Source: Tritrichomonas foetus
Taxonomy: Eukaryota; Parabasalia; Tritrichomonadida; Tritrichomonadidae
NCBI GenBank assembly: GCA_001839685.1
Contig: MLAK01001044.1
Span: 21,825 to 37,636 of the forward strand
Direction: 5' to 3'
DNA: 15,812 bases
The notes below the pieces were generated by a model. It did no database searches. It had not been told where the DNA came from and was given only the letters and a program-made list of their open reading frames with translations. Each line of letters starts with the position of its first letter. Position 1 is the first letter of the stretch. Shown piece after piece: positions 9,001-15,610 of the stretch. The position numbers and the translations under genes are program-made.

Positions 9001-12000
9001 CTTTTGAGATTGTAGCTGACCATCCATATTGTATAGCACCACCATATCCTTGTCTGGATTTACCATTTCCACCGAGGGCTTTATTATTACTAAAAATACA
9101 TGATTCAAAAATCAAGTCAAAGAAAGTATCCTTGTTNGAAACCCATAAACCTGAACCACCTCCATACTCCGATGAGGTATTACAATNNTTGAAAATGCAA
9201 TGATCAAATGTAAATGTTTCCAATATTCCATTTACACCTTCAATAAACCCAAGATACTCCAATGGACCTGAGCCAACACAATTTTGAATCGTATTTCCAT
9301 AAAATCGGATGTTTTCTGTCTTAAGATAAATACGGAAACATCTCGAATTGTCACCCTTGCATCCATCAAAGGTATTATTTTCTATAACAAGATTTTCTTC
9401 AGTATAAGTTCCAACGGTTGGGTTGTAATATATTGCACCATGATCTTTATCTGTCGATGTATGAGCGAAATAATTGTTTGTAAGTTGGATATTTCCATAG
9501 AAACGAATTTCAATTGCTCTGGCNCCAAGAGCTGTTGTTGAATAATTAATTGTGGTTCCATCTATAATTAAAGGAGCTGATTCACAAATAATAGTTGTCT
9601 CACTTTTTCCACTTCCACATGATTCAAACAGACATGAATAAATTTCAACAGCTTGTGAATCTTTGGCAATATATAAAGCATTACCTTTTCCATCAGAGTT
9701 TTTATTATTGATGAAACGAACATTTCTTAATGTTGTATTACCAACNGTTTCAATACCTCTTGCTTTCTTNNTCGAATATTCAATTGTTGATGACTCCATC
9801 ACGAATTCTTTGGCTCCAGANGTAAGAGCGCATCCTGTATTTCCATTATCAATAAAGCGGCAGTTATCTGTGATGGTAAATGTTGTATTCTTACTACCTC
9901 CAAGACAATAAATTGCTGAGGAATTAAAAGCTTCATTGTTTGAAAATGAGCAATTAGCAATTGTAATCATTTCACAATATCTTTCAACATCATTAACATT
10001 GTGAGCAGTAGGCCAATTAAAATCTGGTTCGAAGTAGATAGCACCTCCACAATACTTTGCTTTGGAATCACGAACATTAGCCCTGTTATTTTCAAAGACA
10101 CAATTTTCAATCTGAACTGTTCCAGTGGTTTGAATGGAAACTGCACCACCTTCATTATCTGCTTGATTTCCTTTGAATGTACAATTATCGAGTTCAAGAT
10201 TTACCCAGGATGTGGATTCTGACCATCCAATTTGAAATGCACCACCATGACCATTATGACCATTTCTAGAANTCCNNTNTTGATTATATTTCGCGTGATT
10301 ATTTTCAAAAATACAATTTTCAAANCGAATTGTGAATAATTTATAAACTGGCACCGCTTTGTTGTCAATCCAAATACCAGATCCACCACCATACATATCA
10401 TTTCCTTTATTATTACCAAAATAATTATGGTTCAAAGTGAAAGTGTCTGTACTTTCTAGATTAGCGAAAAAGTCGATTGCAATGATATAAAAGTTTTTCC
10501 AATCAGGATTATGGTTGGTAAAGTTATTGTCATTGAATTGGAATGTATGATAAGATTCAGCAAAGAATGCTGCCGGATTTGTACCATAACAGTTGTCGAA
10601 TATGTTATGTTCAATGATAAGTTTTGGATCAGCGTCACCTCTCTGCAATGCTCTGTATATTAAAGCTTTTGCAGATTGTTGGAATGAGTTATTAAAAATG
10701 TGGTGTACTCCAGTAGTAACAATTTCGATAGATGGACTCCTATTTGGAATACCAGGTTTGTTAAAGATAAAGATGTTATGAGATGCGTCAAGGCGAGATC
10801 CATTGCAAAATATTGATGCAACACTCCCAGTTCCACAACTTTCAAAAATATTTTTCTGAACATTAACTTCTCCAGCACCTCTTTCAATCTTGATTGCATG
10901 ACCATCTGTTCTTGAATTGAGATTTATTAATTTGGCATCATGCAAGTGAATGGATCCATCAGGTAAGACAGTAAGTCCTCTAGAATTTTGAGCATTAGAA
11001 GATTTGGTAATTGTACTCTCAGTGAATTCGAAATTAGTTCCAGAAACAGCTATTTGCGATCCAACACCATTCGTATTATCCCGAAATTCACATCCATCGG
11101 TAATCAAAACTTTTCCTTTTCCTTCGGATAGGATTGCATGACCATCATTAAAACCAATATTTGATGTAAATGTTGTTCCATGAATTTCAATTTCACCAAC
11201 ATTATCAGAACCAATATGAACAGCTCCTCCATTCTTTTGGTTTGAGGTTGCACTGCCAAAGTTTTGCCTGGCACATTGATTGTTGGTGATTGTACAATTA
11301 ATGACTTGACATGATCCTCCATTTAAGACTATAGAAAAGGCACCACCTTCTTTATCCGCACGGTTATTATCTAATTTACAATCTTGAAAAATAGTCGTTT
11401 TTTCTCCAAGTGTACCACCAATGCAAAAGCCACCACCTCTTCCAACACCATCGGCACTTATATTGGTAGGACAATAAGCATGATTATTCCTGATTGTACA
11501 ATTAACAAAGTAATTTGTATTAGAAGGAGACCATATACCTATACCACCGCCATATTCTGAAATAACCTCATTATTTTCGAATGTACAATTTTCTACTGTA
11601 GTTGTTGTGGCTCCTGATATATGGCCAATATATTGATTAAAACTATTTAGGCTGACAGTTGGATGATTTTTAATTGTATTATTTCGGAATTCGGGATTAC
11701 ATTGTTTACTTTCTTGTTTAAGTCCTGTCAGTTTAAAGTTACAACAATTACCGCCGCAATTGTTATCCCATATATTATTTTCGGCAGTAAGTGTATTAGT
11801 TGCTGTACAAAGTACCACATAACATCTTTTCATGTTCCTAAATATGTTATCAGAAATAATCATTGTTTCTCCTTCGGCCTTTAAACCACCTGCATTACCA
11901 ACAACGCCTTCTGAATTAGTTTCGTGAATGGTATTATTTGAAAATATCAATTCTTTCGCGCCAATATAAAGTGTGTGCAAAGTATTCACATCGAGTGCAT

Positions 12001-15000
12001 CAGATGATTGTGAGTACGTATTTTCAAATAGATTATTTAATATATCAACAGATCCTTCATTAGAGGTACCAATATATACGGCTAAACCATCATCACTTGA
12101 AGCACATTTTATAAATTGACACTGAGTGATAAGAACTGTTTTGAGAGCTTCTCCACCTTTCACATGAATTGCACCTCCCTTCATTTTTCTATTGTTATTG
12201 AGTGTTTGGCAATTATTAAAAGTACAATTAATAATTGTGACATTTTTCGCATTTCTATTAACACCAATTGCACCGCTATCAGGTTCATTGTTAGATTCAT
12301 AAAAAGAACCACATTCAGCAAATTTACAGTCTTTCAAACAGAAATCGATGGCATTAGCATTGTAAATGATACCATTTTGACAATCAGTTCTAACCGATTC
12401 GAAAACACAAAGTTCTACATCTATCTGTTTACAATATTCAAAATGAATCAAGCTATGAGCTTTAATGTTTCTGAATGTACAATTGTAAAATGGATTTGAT
12501 TTAGTACTTGATTCCGATCTCATTGCTGCACCTGTTCTTCTTTTAGTTACAAAGTTCTGAAATATGCAATTATCAATATACAATCCCTGTTCATCTCCAA
12601 TAGAAATTGCTCTGGCATTATCGGAATCTATTGAAGGATCTGTAAGATGGAAAGTGCATCCATATAATGTAATTGTGTAGTCAGATTTTCCTGTGACTGC
12701 AAACATTCCATTTTTATCGCCATTACCAGGGATAGTATAGTAGCAATCTTCAAATAAACAATTTTTAATTTCACAATCAGCATGAGCAATGATATGTATA
12801 CCAGAACTTCCATCATTACCTTCACAATGTAATCCAATGAATGAATTGTTATCAAATACAAATTCATCTGATACTTCAAGAGAAATACTGTTATTTTGAT
12901 CATCAGGAAGCTGAGTGAAGATACAATTTGAAATATTTAGAGCATCTAATTTACCATGGCAAAAAATAAATGATCCTTGAAGCGCGGAGCAATTTTTAAA
13001 TTCACAATCATATACAGTGCCAGATGTAACTGATCTACCAAAAACAATCGCGCCACCACCAGCATCAGCTCCAGAAGAAGAATTTCCTCGTGCAACATTT
13101 CCATCAAATTTACAATGAAGAATACTAACTGGCATTTCGTTCAAAAATCTTAAAGCCCCACCATAGTTTTTACCGCATGCATTATTAATAAATTCACAAC
13201 TGTCGAAAGTTAATTCAACGCCTTCTAGTCGTTCATTAGAACCATAGGCGAAGGCTCCTCCATATTCGGGTGCAAAATTATCCTGAAATAGACATTCCTT
13301 CCATATTAAATTTAATGCTATTTGCCACTTTTCTGTGTCTTTGTCTTCTGCAATCCAAACGCCTGTTCCACCGAGAATCAAGTCTTCATTGTTATGGGAA
13401 TTACGATAAAATTTCCAATTCCTGAGTTCATAATCTAGATCATCTGTTTGAAATCTGAAGAAAATAGAAACAATAGGTTTTGTCAAATAATGATCTTGAA
13501 TAACGATGTTTTCCATTGTGGGAAATGTTGTCGGTCTAAGGAGAAAAGCGACACCATTGATACCAGTATTATTTGTAAACACACAATCAGAAATAGTAAT
13601 TGATTCGTTTGTCTGTTCATCTTTATTACAAGAATAGGCTATTCCTCCTCCTCCTCCTCCTGCTTGATTTCCAGCATTCATTCCGGTAAATTGACAATGA
13701 GTAACAGTAAGAGTTGATTTCCGAGTACAATTAATACCACCGCAAGATTGAGCATTATTTTCTGCCATGAATTTTGACTCATGAACAACTGTTTCAATAG
13801 CTTTTGTGAAAATGCATGAACCATATTCGGAACCAGTCATAAATTTGTTATTTATGAAATCACAATTTTCGACAATCAGTTTTGAATTCATTTGATCAAA
13901 ATAAACGCAGTGTGCTTCTTTCCCTGTATTTCCTGTAAAAGTGCAACCTATTATTTCGAAATCGGTAGCTTCTCCAGCACGAGTTGGTGATGCGATATAA
14001 ATTGAGCCGCCATTTTCAGTCGCTATATTTTCTGTAAATCTGCAGTTATCTATAATGCATCCATTTGTAAAAATAAATGAAAGAGCTGCACCTTTAACAG
14101 CTGTGTTATTAATAAAATCACAATCTATAAATGCTACTGGTTGTGTAATGTGAAGAGCACCACCATTTGCTTTTGCGCTGTTAGAAGAAAAAGTACAGCC
14201 AGCGAAAATCAGCTTTTTACCCGATGGAAGAAGAGTGATAGATACAACTTTGCCATNAGNATTAGAAGAATGATTACTAAAGTAATGGTTGGATATCGTG
14301 TANTTNGGAGCGGTAATTCCATGTACNGTCATATTTATATAAGCATAATTATTTCCCGTTAAATTTGTACATCTATTTCCTTCAATATATGAGTTAGGAT
14401 TTGTAAAATTAGCTTCAATTGCAACGCCATCAACACCTTCGGTTAATGCAGTGAAACTATTATCAATTACCCGGATATTTTCGTNAGTAAACCTGTTCTT
14501 NGGATCCTCTTTTCCTGCAATCACAATACCTCTTTTCAATTGCCAAAATTTATTTCCTTGGATTAAAGCATTAATTTGATATTGAATGAAAATTGCTCGA
14601 CATGAAATATCCATATACTCAGCGAAATAGAATTCATTGTTGATTATTGTAACATTTGCTCCATNGACATAAATACATGCAGGTAAAAGACCATTNNTAT
14701 TTGTATATTNGTGTTCAGGGCCATCGTCTTTAAAAATTAGACCATCAATTACAGTAGTTCCTGTTGATCCTGAACCGATGTAAATTCCTCCTGATATGTT
14801 GGAACGATCCCTACAATACCTAACAGTGCCAGTTATCAGAGTTACATTNCCNGTTGTATTTGTCCTCATAAAACCGCCAAACGTTGTAGCTGAATGGTTA
14901 AAACAGTAAACATCATCGGAGTATAAACTGGCAGAATCCAAGATAAAAATAGCACGAACTAGTCCTATGTCTTCNGGCCGTGGATTAGTTTGTTTACCTT

Positions 15001-15565
15001 GTTCAAGTACATCATCACGATTCCAATTATCAAATGAGACATGAGTAAATTCATTGGTAGAACTTCCTGAGATATAAATAACCGAGCTATCTCCAGAATT
15101 TAATAGACCACACCAATTGAACCTTGAACCATCAATTCGATGCTCACCTGATCCTTTTAACAATATAGTCGTTCCTTTCGATGAATTAGCTGCACAAGCA
15201 AAGAAATGATTAACTCTGCATGTAAAGTCAGCATTGTTCACTGTGATTAATCCAAATTCATCTTTTTTTTCTTTACGGATAATCCGGACCATAGTGTTGC
15301 CTTGGAGAACAAGCTTCTGACCTGACTCTTCACACCCGATATAGGAATCTGTGGTTTTATTGATATCGAGCCAATTTTCTCCTTGGTTGTGATGTAAATA
15401 ATCTACGGGATCACAGCCAAAATAGGATTCTTTCGTGATTTTATTCGTAACAACATTTTGCTTTTCGATGTTTTTGTCGTTACGGAATTTTCCGAGATTG
15501 TTTTCATGTTGAAGCTCTTCGGTTGTATGTAATTTGAAACCGAAGAGAAATAACAGGAAAAACAT
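3029..15565 (-). CDS. Giant Pmp-like surface protein, 4178 aa, beta-helix repeat ectodomain with transmembrane anchor
   Basis: This is one uninterrupted frame with stop TAA at 3029-3031. I place the start at ATG 15563-15565; the frame can be extended 8 codons to a TTG at 15589, but a eukaryote is unlikely to use it and an initiator element lies just before the ATG. Residues 1 to about 16 form a hydrophobic signal peptide. Residues about 50-150 are poorly repetitive, with cysteines in paired YFGC and YIGC. From about 150 to 4000 the protein is a run of short rungs with C-x-F-x-x-N (FINN, FENN, FTGN) and GGA[ILVF] motifs, the hallmark of chlamydial Pmp adhesins and the Pmp-like family of trichomonads; a right-handed parallel beta-helix is expected. 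Then come a Pro/Thr/Ser stalk (4010-4078), a helix (4079-4105) and an acidic tail (4106-4178). Estimated mass is about 460 kDa before glycosylation; many N-x-S/T sites are present. The likely role is surface adhesion, inferred from the family. There is no bacterial autotransporter barrel. Confidence 0.9.
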   Translation of the reverse strand: MFFLLFLFGFKLHTTEELQHENNLGKFRNDKNIEKQNVVTNKITKESYFGCDPVDYLHHNQGENWLDINKTTDSYIGCEESGQKLVLQGNTMVRIIRKEKKDEFGLITVNNADFTCRVNHFFACAANSSKGTTILLKGSGEHRIDGSRFNWCGLLNSGDSSVIYISGSSTNEFTHVSFDNWNRDDVLEQGKQTNPRXEDIGLVRAIFILDSASLYSDDVYCFNHSATTFGGFMRTNTXXNVTLITGTVRYCRDRSNISGGIYIGSGSTGTTVIDGLIFKDDGPEHXYTNXNGLLPACIYVXGANVTIINNEFYFAEYMDISCRAIFIQYQINALIQGNKFWQLKRGIVIAGKEDXKNRFTXENIRVIDNSFTALTEGVDGVAIEANFTNPNSYIEGNRCTNLTGNNYAYINMXVHGITAXXYTISNHYFSNHSSNXXGKVVSITLLPSGKKLIFAGCTFSSNSAKANGGALHITQPVAFIDCDFINNTAVKGAALSFIFTNGCIIDNCRFTENIATENGGSIYIASPTRAGEATDFEIIGCTFTGNTGKEAHCVYFDQMNSKLIVENCDFINNKFMTGSEYGSCIFTKAIETVVHESKFMAENNAQSCGGINCTRKSTLTVTHCQFTGMNAGNQAGGGGGGIAYSCNKDEQTNESITISDCVFTNNTGINGVAFLLRPTTFPTMENIVIQDHYLTKPIVSIFFRFQTDDLDYELRNWKFYRNSHNNEDLILGGTGVWIAEDKDTEKWQIALNLIWKECLFQDNFAPEYGGAFAYGSNERLEGVELTFDSCEFINNACGKNYGGALRFLNEMPVSILHCKFDGNVARGNSSSGADAGGGAIVFGRSVTSGTVYDCEFKNCSALQGSFIFCHGKLDALNISNCIFTQLPDDQNNSISLEVSDEFVFDNNSFIGLHCEGNDGSSGIHIIAHADCEIKNCLFEDCYYTIPGNGDKNGMFAVTGKSDYTITLYGCTFHLTDPSIDSDNARAISIGDEQGLYIDNCIFQNFVTKRRTGAAMRSESSTKSNPFYNCTFRNIKAHSLIHFEYCKQIDVELCVFESVRTDCQNGIIYNANAIDFCLKDCKFAECGSFYESNNEPDSGAIGVNRNAKNVTIINCTFNNCQTLNNNRKMKGGAIHVKGGEALKTVLITQCQFIKCASSDDGLAVYIGTSNEGSVDILNNLFENTYSQSSDALDVNTLHTLYIGAKELIFSNNTIHETNSEGVVGNAGGLKAEGETMIISDNIFRNMKRCYVVLCTATNTLTAENNIWDNNCGGNCCNFKLTGLKQESKQCNPEFRNNTIKNHPTVSLNSFNQYIGHISGATTTTVENCTFENNEVISEYGGGIGIWSPSNTNYFVNCTIRNNHAYCPTNISADGVGRGGGFCIGGTLGEKTTIFQDCKLDNNRADKEGGAFSIVLNGGSCQVINCTITNNQCARQNFGSATSNQKNGGAVHIGSDNVGEIEIHGTTFTSNIGFNDGHAILSEGKGKVLITDGCEFRDNTNGVGSQIAVSGTNFEFTESTITKSSNAQNSRGLTVLPDGSIHLHDAKLINLNSRTDGHAIKIERGAGEVNVQKNIFESCGTGSVASIFCNGSRLDASHNIFIFNKPGIPNRSPSIEIVTTGVHHIFNNSFQQSAKALIYRALQRGDADPKLIIEHNIFDNCYGTNPAAFFAESYHTFQFNDNNFTNHNPDWKNFYIIAIDFFANLESTDTFTLNHNYFGNNKGNDMYGGGSGIWIDNKAVPVYKLFTIXFENCIFENNHAKYNQXXXSRNGHNGHGGAFQIGWSESTSWVNLELDNCTFKGNQADNEGGAVSIQTTGTVQIENCVFENNRANVRDSKAKYCGGAIYFEPDFNWPTAHNVNDVERYCEMITIANCSFSNNEAFNSSAIYCLGGSKNTTFTITDNCRFIDNGNTGCALXSGAKEFVMESSTIEYSXKKARGIEXVGNTTLRNVRFINNKNSDGKGNALYIAKDSQAVEIYSCLFESCGSGKSETTIICESAPLIIDGTTINYSTTALXARAIEIRFYGNIQLTNNYFAHTSTDKDHGAIYYNPTVGTYTEENLVIENNTFDGCKGDNSRCFRIYLKTENIRFYGNTIQNCVGSGPLEYLGFIEGVNGILETFTFDHCIFXXCNTSSEYGGGSGLWVXNKDTFFDLIFESCIFSNNKALGGNGKSRQGYGGAIQYGWSATISKVSMRFSNCSFNKNWASRGGGAISLDIQHSVIIENCTFTENQASDSNTTEVCGGAIFINPNYGQGTAVSSHEVMDSITIVGCTFSRNFAYSGFGNAIYIPTAKTTNVFIKENCTFDRDCQTMESTTILVSSKSLEIDNITVSYEPVSNARVIKADSYHARAIQTDSETVSILHSIFKKXGHNSQKGHAINLLESVQSADIDSCHFTDCAYADNSQAVIHSLTKDFTLSSSVIEFTQKSHFSRGLLVPYACTLNLNGVTFKGCGTTSTGRTGGALQYDGVSKVGYIEEITLEGCIFDNNSXPYASSIMITCGSIPTLKDCTISKNEGGWKFVLLFNDVLRQEVILEDWIFEDNYFINPGNTLDCGGCGLWIAPMQYSAGYRDTWPLTFQKCQWRRNRANQIGGAFAYGYSDTLRYVYVNITDCVFEDNTCDGEKGGALSFNSQVQVQITKCEFRGNEAKNGTHQGHALYVDTRCHALVNDCKFIDNSQSDTNSVIQVSGKRLDFVESEISFTTDKGCRGIFMNYAGILNCTNSSFFKCNAGSAWGGGIFFNLSTPSLIEEEXSIIGCTFNGNIAXNGCAMLLNTSTVPTXQXNXXYNQNNGKYILSIFXTSFQDICIIENMEFKNCVHSQANDGGGSGIWIANQRKFSKGRPAELIFRNCTWENNTTPNKGGALHYGDSDTLVGVELTFDHCNFINNQAKTTGGAVSLVTQSPIVFNECKFLNNRVTSNDSKTKARGSSIFIDCLPQSNHVDNCRHGIPXPLVSITGCTFTNETADDGNAIFVTSKIPACFISGCNFKNCGTTGTVVVLESQEILFQNNDIIFDKVDKACRGLEIRTISVTTITNSKFQKCRVVGSMKDKTTWGGGIYLNXXXESXXQEDFTMEYCTFDACEAPNGCAILLNVSSSPVIRETIVQNHQSNKYVFCIFCNIYFQDLFTIESCTFYNNRFTNTNKDDGGGSGIWISNDQYLLPGTQTKISFKGCNWTKNYGVYGGAFSYGTSKTVKNTELVFESCHFENNQATGDMGGALYLTTIQPIYIDNCTFINNKVLNNIGKGEQALGGAISFDTSATTCTIIGSKFRKNTAQNGHALYVSPTAPYVELIDSLFLSNSNGNVGSQILHKGKEIHATNTGFEYETITLHARGVDILTKSKSYFTNCNFTLCETDGEGGGLHIADTPNSTNEEELTLDGCIFDQCTASNGCAVLAWLSSNPTIRRCTIKDIKKGSYIFSIFFTXFQEYVTVEECIFQDLSFHNHNASEYKDSGGCGLWIANRKELSNGTSTKLTFNKCSFINNYAWDVGGAISYGHSPTLNAXSMQFVDCLFEGNTARGSQGGALWFTSEQPLTVSKCTFRNNKVNGTNSQGGHIYVDSKAEEVQISGSTFDSATATAGTGIYSGDSTKVLRIYDVIFNNCGTQGSVXSSNAQDFQLSSSKIIFTESAASKAARGVELLKKAKATILETEFINCHSTGPGAGVHVAFAGSENRNESLSIMGCTFDSCSGTNGCAMYLNLTDAPTIKGNTIKNSKSGNYIISVFYSQYVESSTVENCIFENNYLGQKTTPDGGGSGIWIAPEKHLANDEILYLTFKNCTFVGNSAFGSGGAFAYGVSTTVANTALTFENSRFYSNAAGGDGGALYIITKQPLIITNCLFDNNTAINGGGALYIDTKNNVTIEHTQIARNSATQKSSGIYINNSYHLKLVNNTIASNAASSNNNLAASLSINNEGTATIDQCKFDFXRQTSQHQIELTGSSKEATLTFTKCCFTHKGVTDDSLTHIISTVLGALSIPDGNCFDSSKTASLRHSNSGTLDTGKSIFDCHKCDDVYVPTLPPEPTPEATPAPTEQPTSATSSATSPTSSATSPTSVPTQISTSEFINETGTHETSEGGETSNKSAKIGMIAGLIIAILVLIAVIVIFIVLFVLRGRSLQQKSDSENAXEMNDETISGITGIDATQDDPIWAGXTATQDNPLFNGGDDDDDQMIXNDFEESWGDNVI
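3032..3250 (-). other. Cytoplasmic tail of the giant protein (73 aa) with shared family motifs
   Basis: Residues 4106-4178 begin with basic RGR, the expected inside flank of the helix. They then carry GITG (4129-4132), DPIW (4139-4142), NPLF (4151-4154), a run of five Asp and DFEESWG (4168-4174). The left gene has the same order: GIT, EPIW, NPLF, acidic run, DFEESWG. NPLF resembles NPx[YF] signals that recruit endocytic adaptors in other eukaryotes; that role here is inferred. All three ambiguous bases in the tail (3068, 3131, 3206) are at third positions of fourfold-degenerate Thr, Thr and Ser codons and do not change the protein. Confidence 0.8.
3080..3094 (-). repeat. (GAT)5 microsatellite encoding five Asp in the tail
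   Basis: Five GAT codons in a row on the minus strand follow two GGT codons and encode the acidic run between NPLF and DFEESWG. Such a run can change in length by slippage without breaking the frame. Confidence 0.7.
3251..3331 (-). other. Transmembrane helix of the giant protein
   Basis: Residues 4079-4105 are 27 uncharged, mainly Ile/Leu/Val residues between NKSAK and RGRS. The outer end IGMIAG and the following IIAILV closely match LGYIVG and VIASLV in the left gene, so the membrane segment itself, not only the tail, is conserved between the paralogues. Confidence 0.9.
3332..3538 (-). other. Pro/Thr/Ser-rich juxtamembrane stalk
   Basis: Residues 4010-4078 run from PTLPPEPTPE through several SATSPTS heptads to a polar segment with one N-x-T site (INET). 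Low-complexity Pro/Thr/Ser stalks of this kind are usually extended and, where the host cell allows, O-glycosylated, holding the ectodomain away from the membrane. Just before it a CHKC pair closes the repeat domain. Confidence 0.75.
3426..3484 (-). repeat. 21-bp minisatellite, about 2.8 copies, in the stalk
   Basis: The 20-mer GATGTTGGCGATGTGGCTGA (plus strand) occurs at 3426-3445 and again exactly at 3447-3466, followed by a diverged partial third copy. The period is 21 bp, so copy changes keep the frame and add or remove one SATSPTS-type heptad. Confidence 0.75.
4307..7898 (-). repeat. C-terminal superunits, four tandem copies of about 270-322 residues
   Basis: A G-x-G-[IL]-W-I-[AS] module recurs with its Trp codon starting at 4307, 5204, 6122, 7088 and 7898, so intervals are 897, 918, 966 and 810 bp, all multiples of three. 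Within each copy, reading N to C, the order is alike: G-x-G-[IL]-W, then GGA[FIL]-x-YG-x-S, then a GGA[LV] rung with CxF-x-N, then an [AC]RG[VLI] turn, then GCTF-like plus NGCA, then a segment like F-x-x-x-FQE before the next G-x-G-[IL]-W. The DNA copies are well diverged, so the duplications are old. Confidence 0.8.
8779..8836 (-). other. Loop insertion after a CGGAIF rung
   Basis: After CGGAIF the regular rung is interrupted by a roughly 20-residue segment (NPNYGQGTAV onward, ending in EVMDSI) before GCTFS resumes the repeat. A matching insertion occurs one superunit earlier (9967-10035). Such a loop would project from the side of a beta-helix. Confidence 0.5.
9967..10035 (-). other. Loop insertion after a CGGAIYF rung, matching the one at 8779-8836
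   Basis: Between CGGAIYF and the next NCSFSNN rung lies a non-repeat segment containing PDFNWPTAHN and VERYCEMI. Its position in the superunit and its flanks match the second copy, but its residues have diverged more than the surrounding rungs. Confidence 0.5.
11531..15420 (-). repeat. N-terminal part of the ectodomain: short rungs, superunits less regular
   Basis: Residues from about 49 to 1345 contain only two G-x-G-[IV]-W markers, at 13355 (GTGVW) and 11531 (GIGIW), 1824 bp (608 residues) apart. The short F-x-x-N and GGA-type rungs continue from about residue 150, including two nearly tandem GGA rungs around 13240 and 14150. The first 100 or so residues after the signal peptide are not clearly repetitive and may form a cap on the helix. 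Confidence 0.6.
13644..13661 (-). repeat. (CCT)6 microsatellite encoding a Gly run
   Basis: Six CCT units on the plus strand give six consecutive Gly residues in a stretch reading QAGGGGGGIAYS. It is an expanded version of the GGA-type turn motif. Confidence 0.7.
15515..15565 (-). other. Signal peptide of the giant protein
   Basis: The residues after the chosen ATG are MFFLLFLFGFKLHTTEE, a compact hydrophobic core followed by polar residues. The n-region is almost absent and the core is short, about 9-10 residues, but it is the only hydrophobic segment besides the C-terminal helix, as expected for a type I membrane protein. The cleavage site cannot be set precisely. Confidence 0.65.
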
Positions 15566-15581
15566 GAAAATGATATGATAA
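15566..15581 (-). promoter_or_regulatory. Candidate trichomonad initiator (Inr) directly upstream of the ATG
   Basis: The minus strand reads TATCATATCATTTTC immediately before ATG. It contains two overlapping matches to the trichomonad Inr consensus TCA(+1)Y(T/A): TCATA and TCATT. Initiation at the A would give 5' UTRs of 11 or 6 bases, within the very short range known for this group. This also argues against the upstream TTG at 15589 as a start, since it would precede the transcript. Confidence 0.6.
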
Positions 15582-15610
15582 TTTTGCAATAGAAATTGAA
15601 AGCTTTTCTA

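Larger units (their letters stand above)
7898..11531 (-). repeat. Middle superunits, three copies of about 387-415 residues
   Basis: The same Trp marker continues at 9143, 10370 and 11531, with intervals of 1245, 1227 and 1161 bp. These units are about 100 residues longer than the C-terminal ones. The pair starting at 10370 and 9143 share GGA[FI]-Q-[IY]-GWS and a CGGAI[YF] rung followed by a long loop, and they contain an extra [ILV]-x-x-ARAI block. The extra length equals about four beta-helix turns. Confidence 0.75.

Noticed and set aside
3322..14362. Many short frames of 60-127 codons on both strands inside the giant gene
   Set aside because: They are all in other frames or on the opposite strand of a long gene with repeated motifs; their composition mirrors the repeats and they have no promoters of their own.
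3029..15565. Bacterial (chlamydial) Pmp autotransporter
   Set aside because: The F-x-x-N and GGA motifs are similar, but there is no C-terminal beta-barrel. A eukaryotic-style transmembrane helix with acidic tail is present, along with an Inr and TAAA signal and no ribosome binding site.
3029..15565. Introns or frameshifts in the giant gene
   Set aside because: The frame is open throughout, the repeat motifs continue without gaps, and no trichomonad intron with its long 3' consensus was seen. The ambiguous bases are substitutions, not indels.
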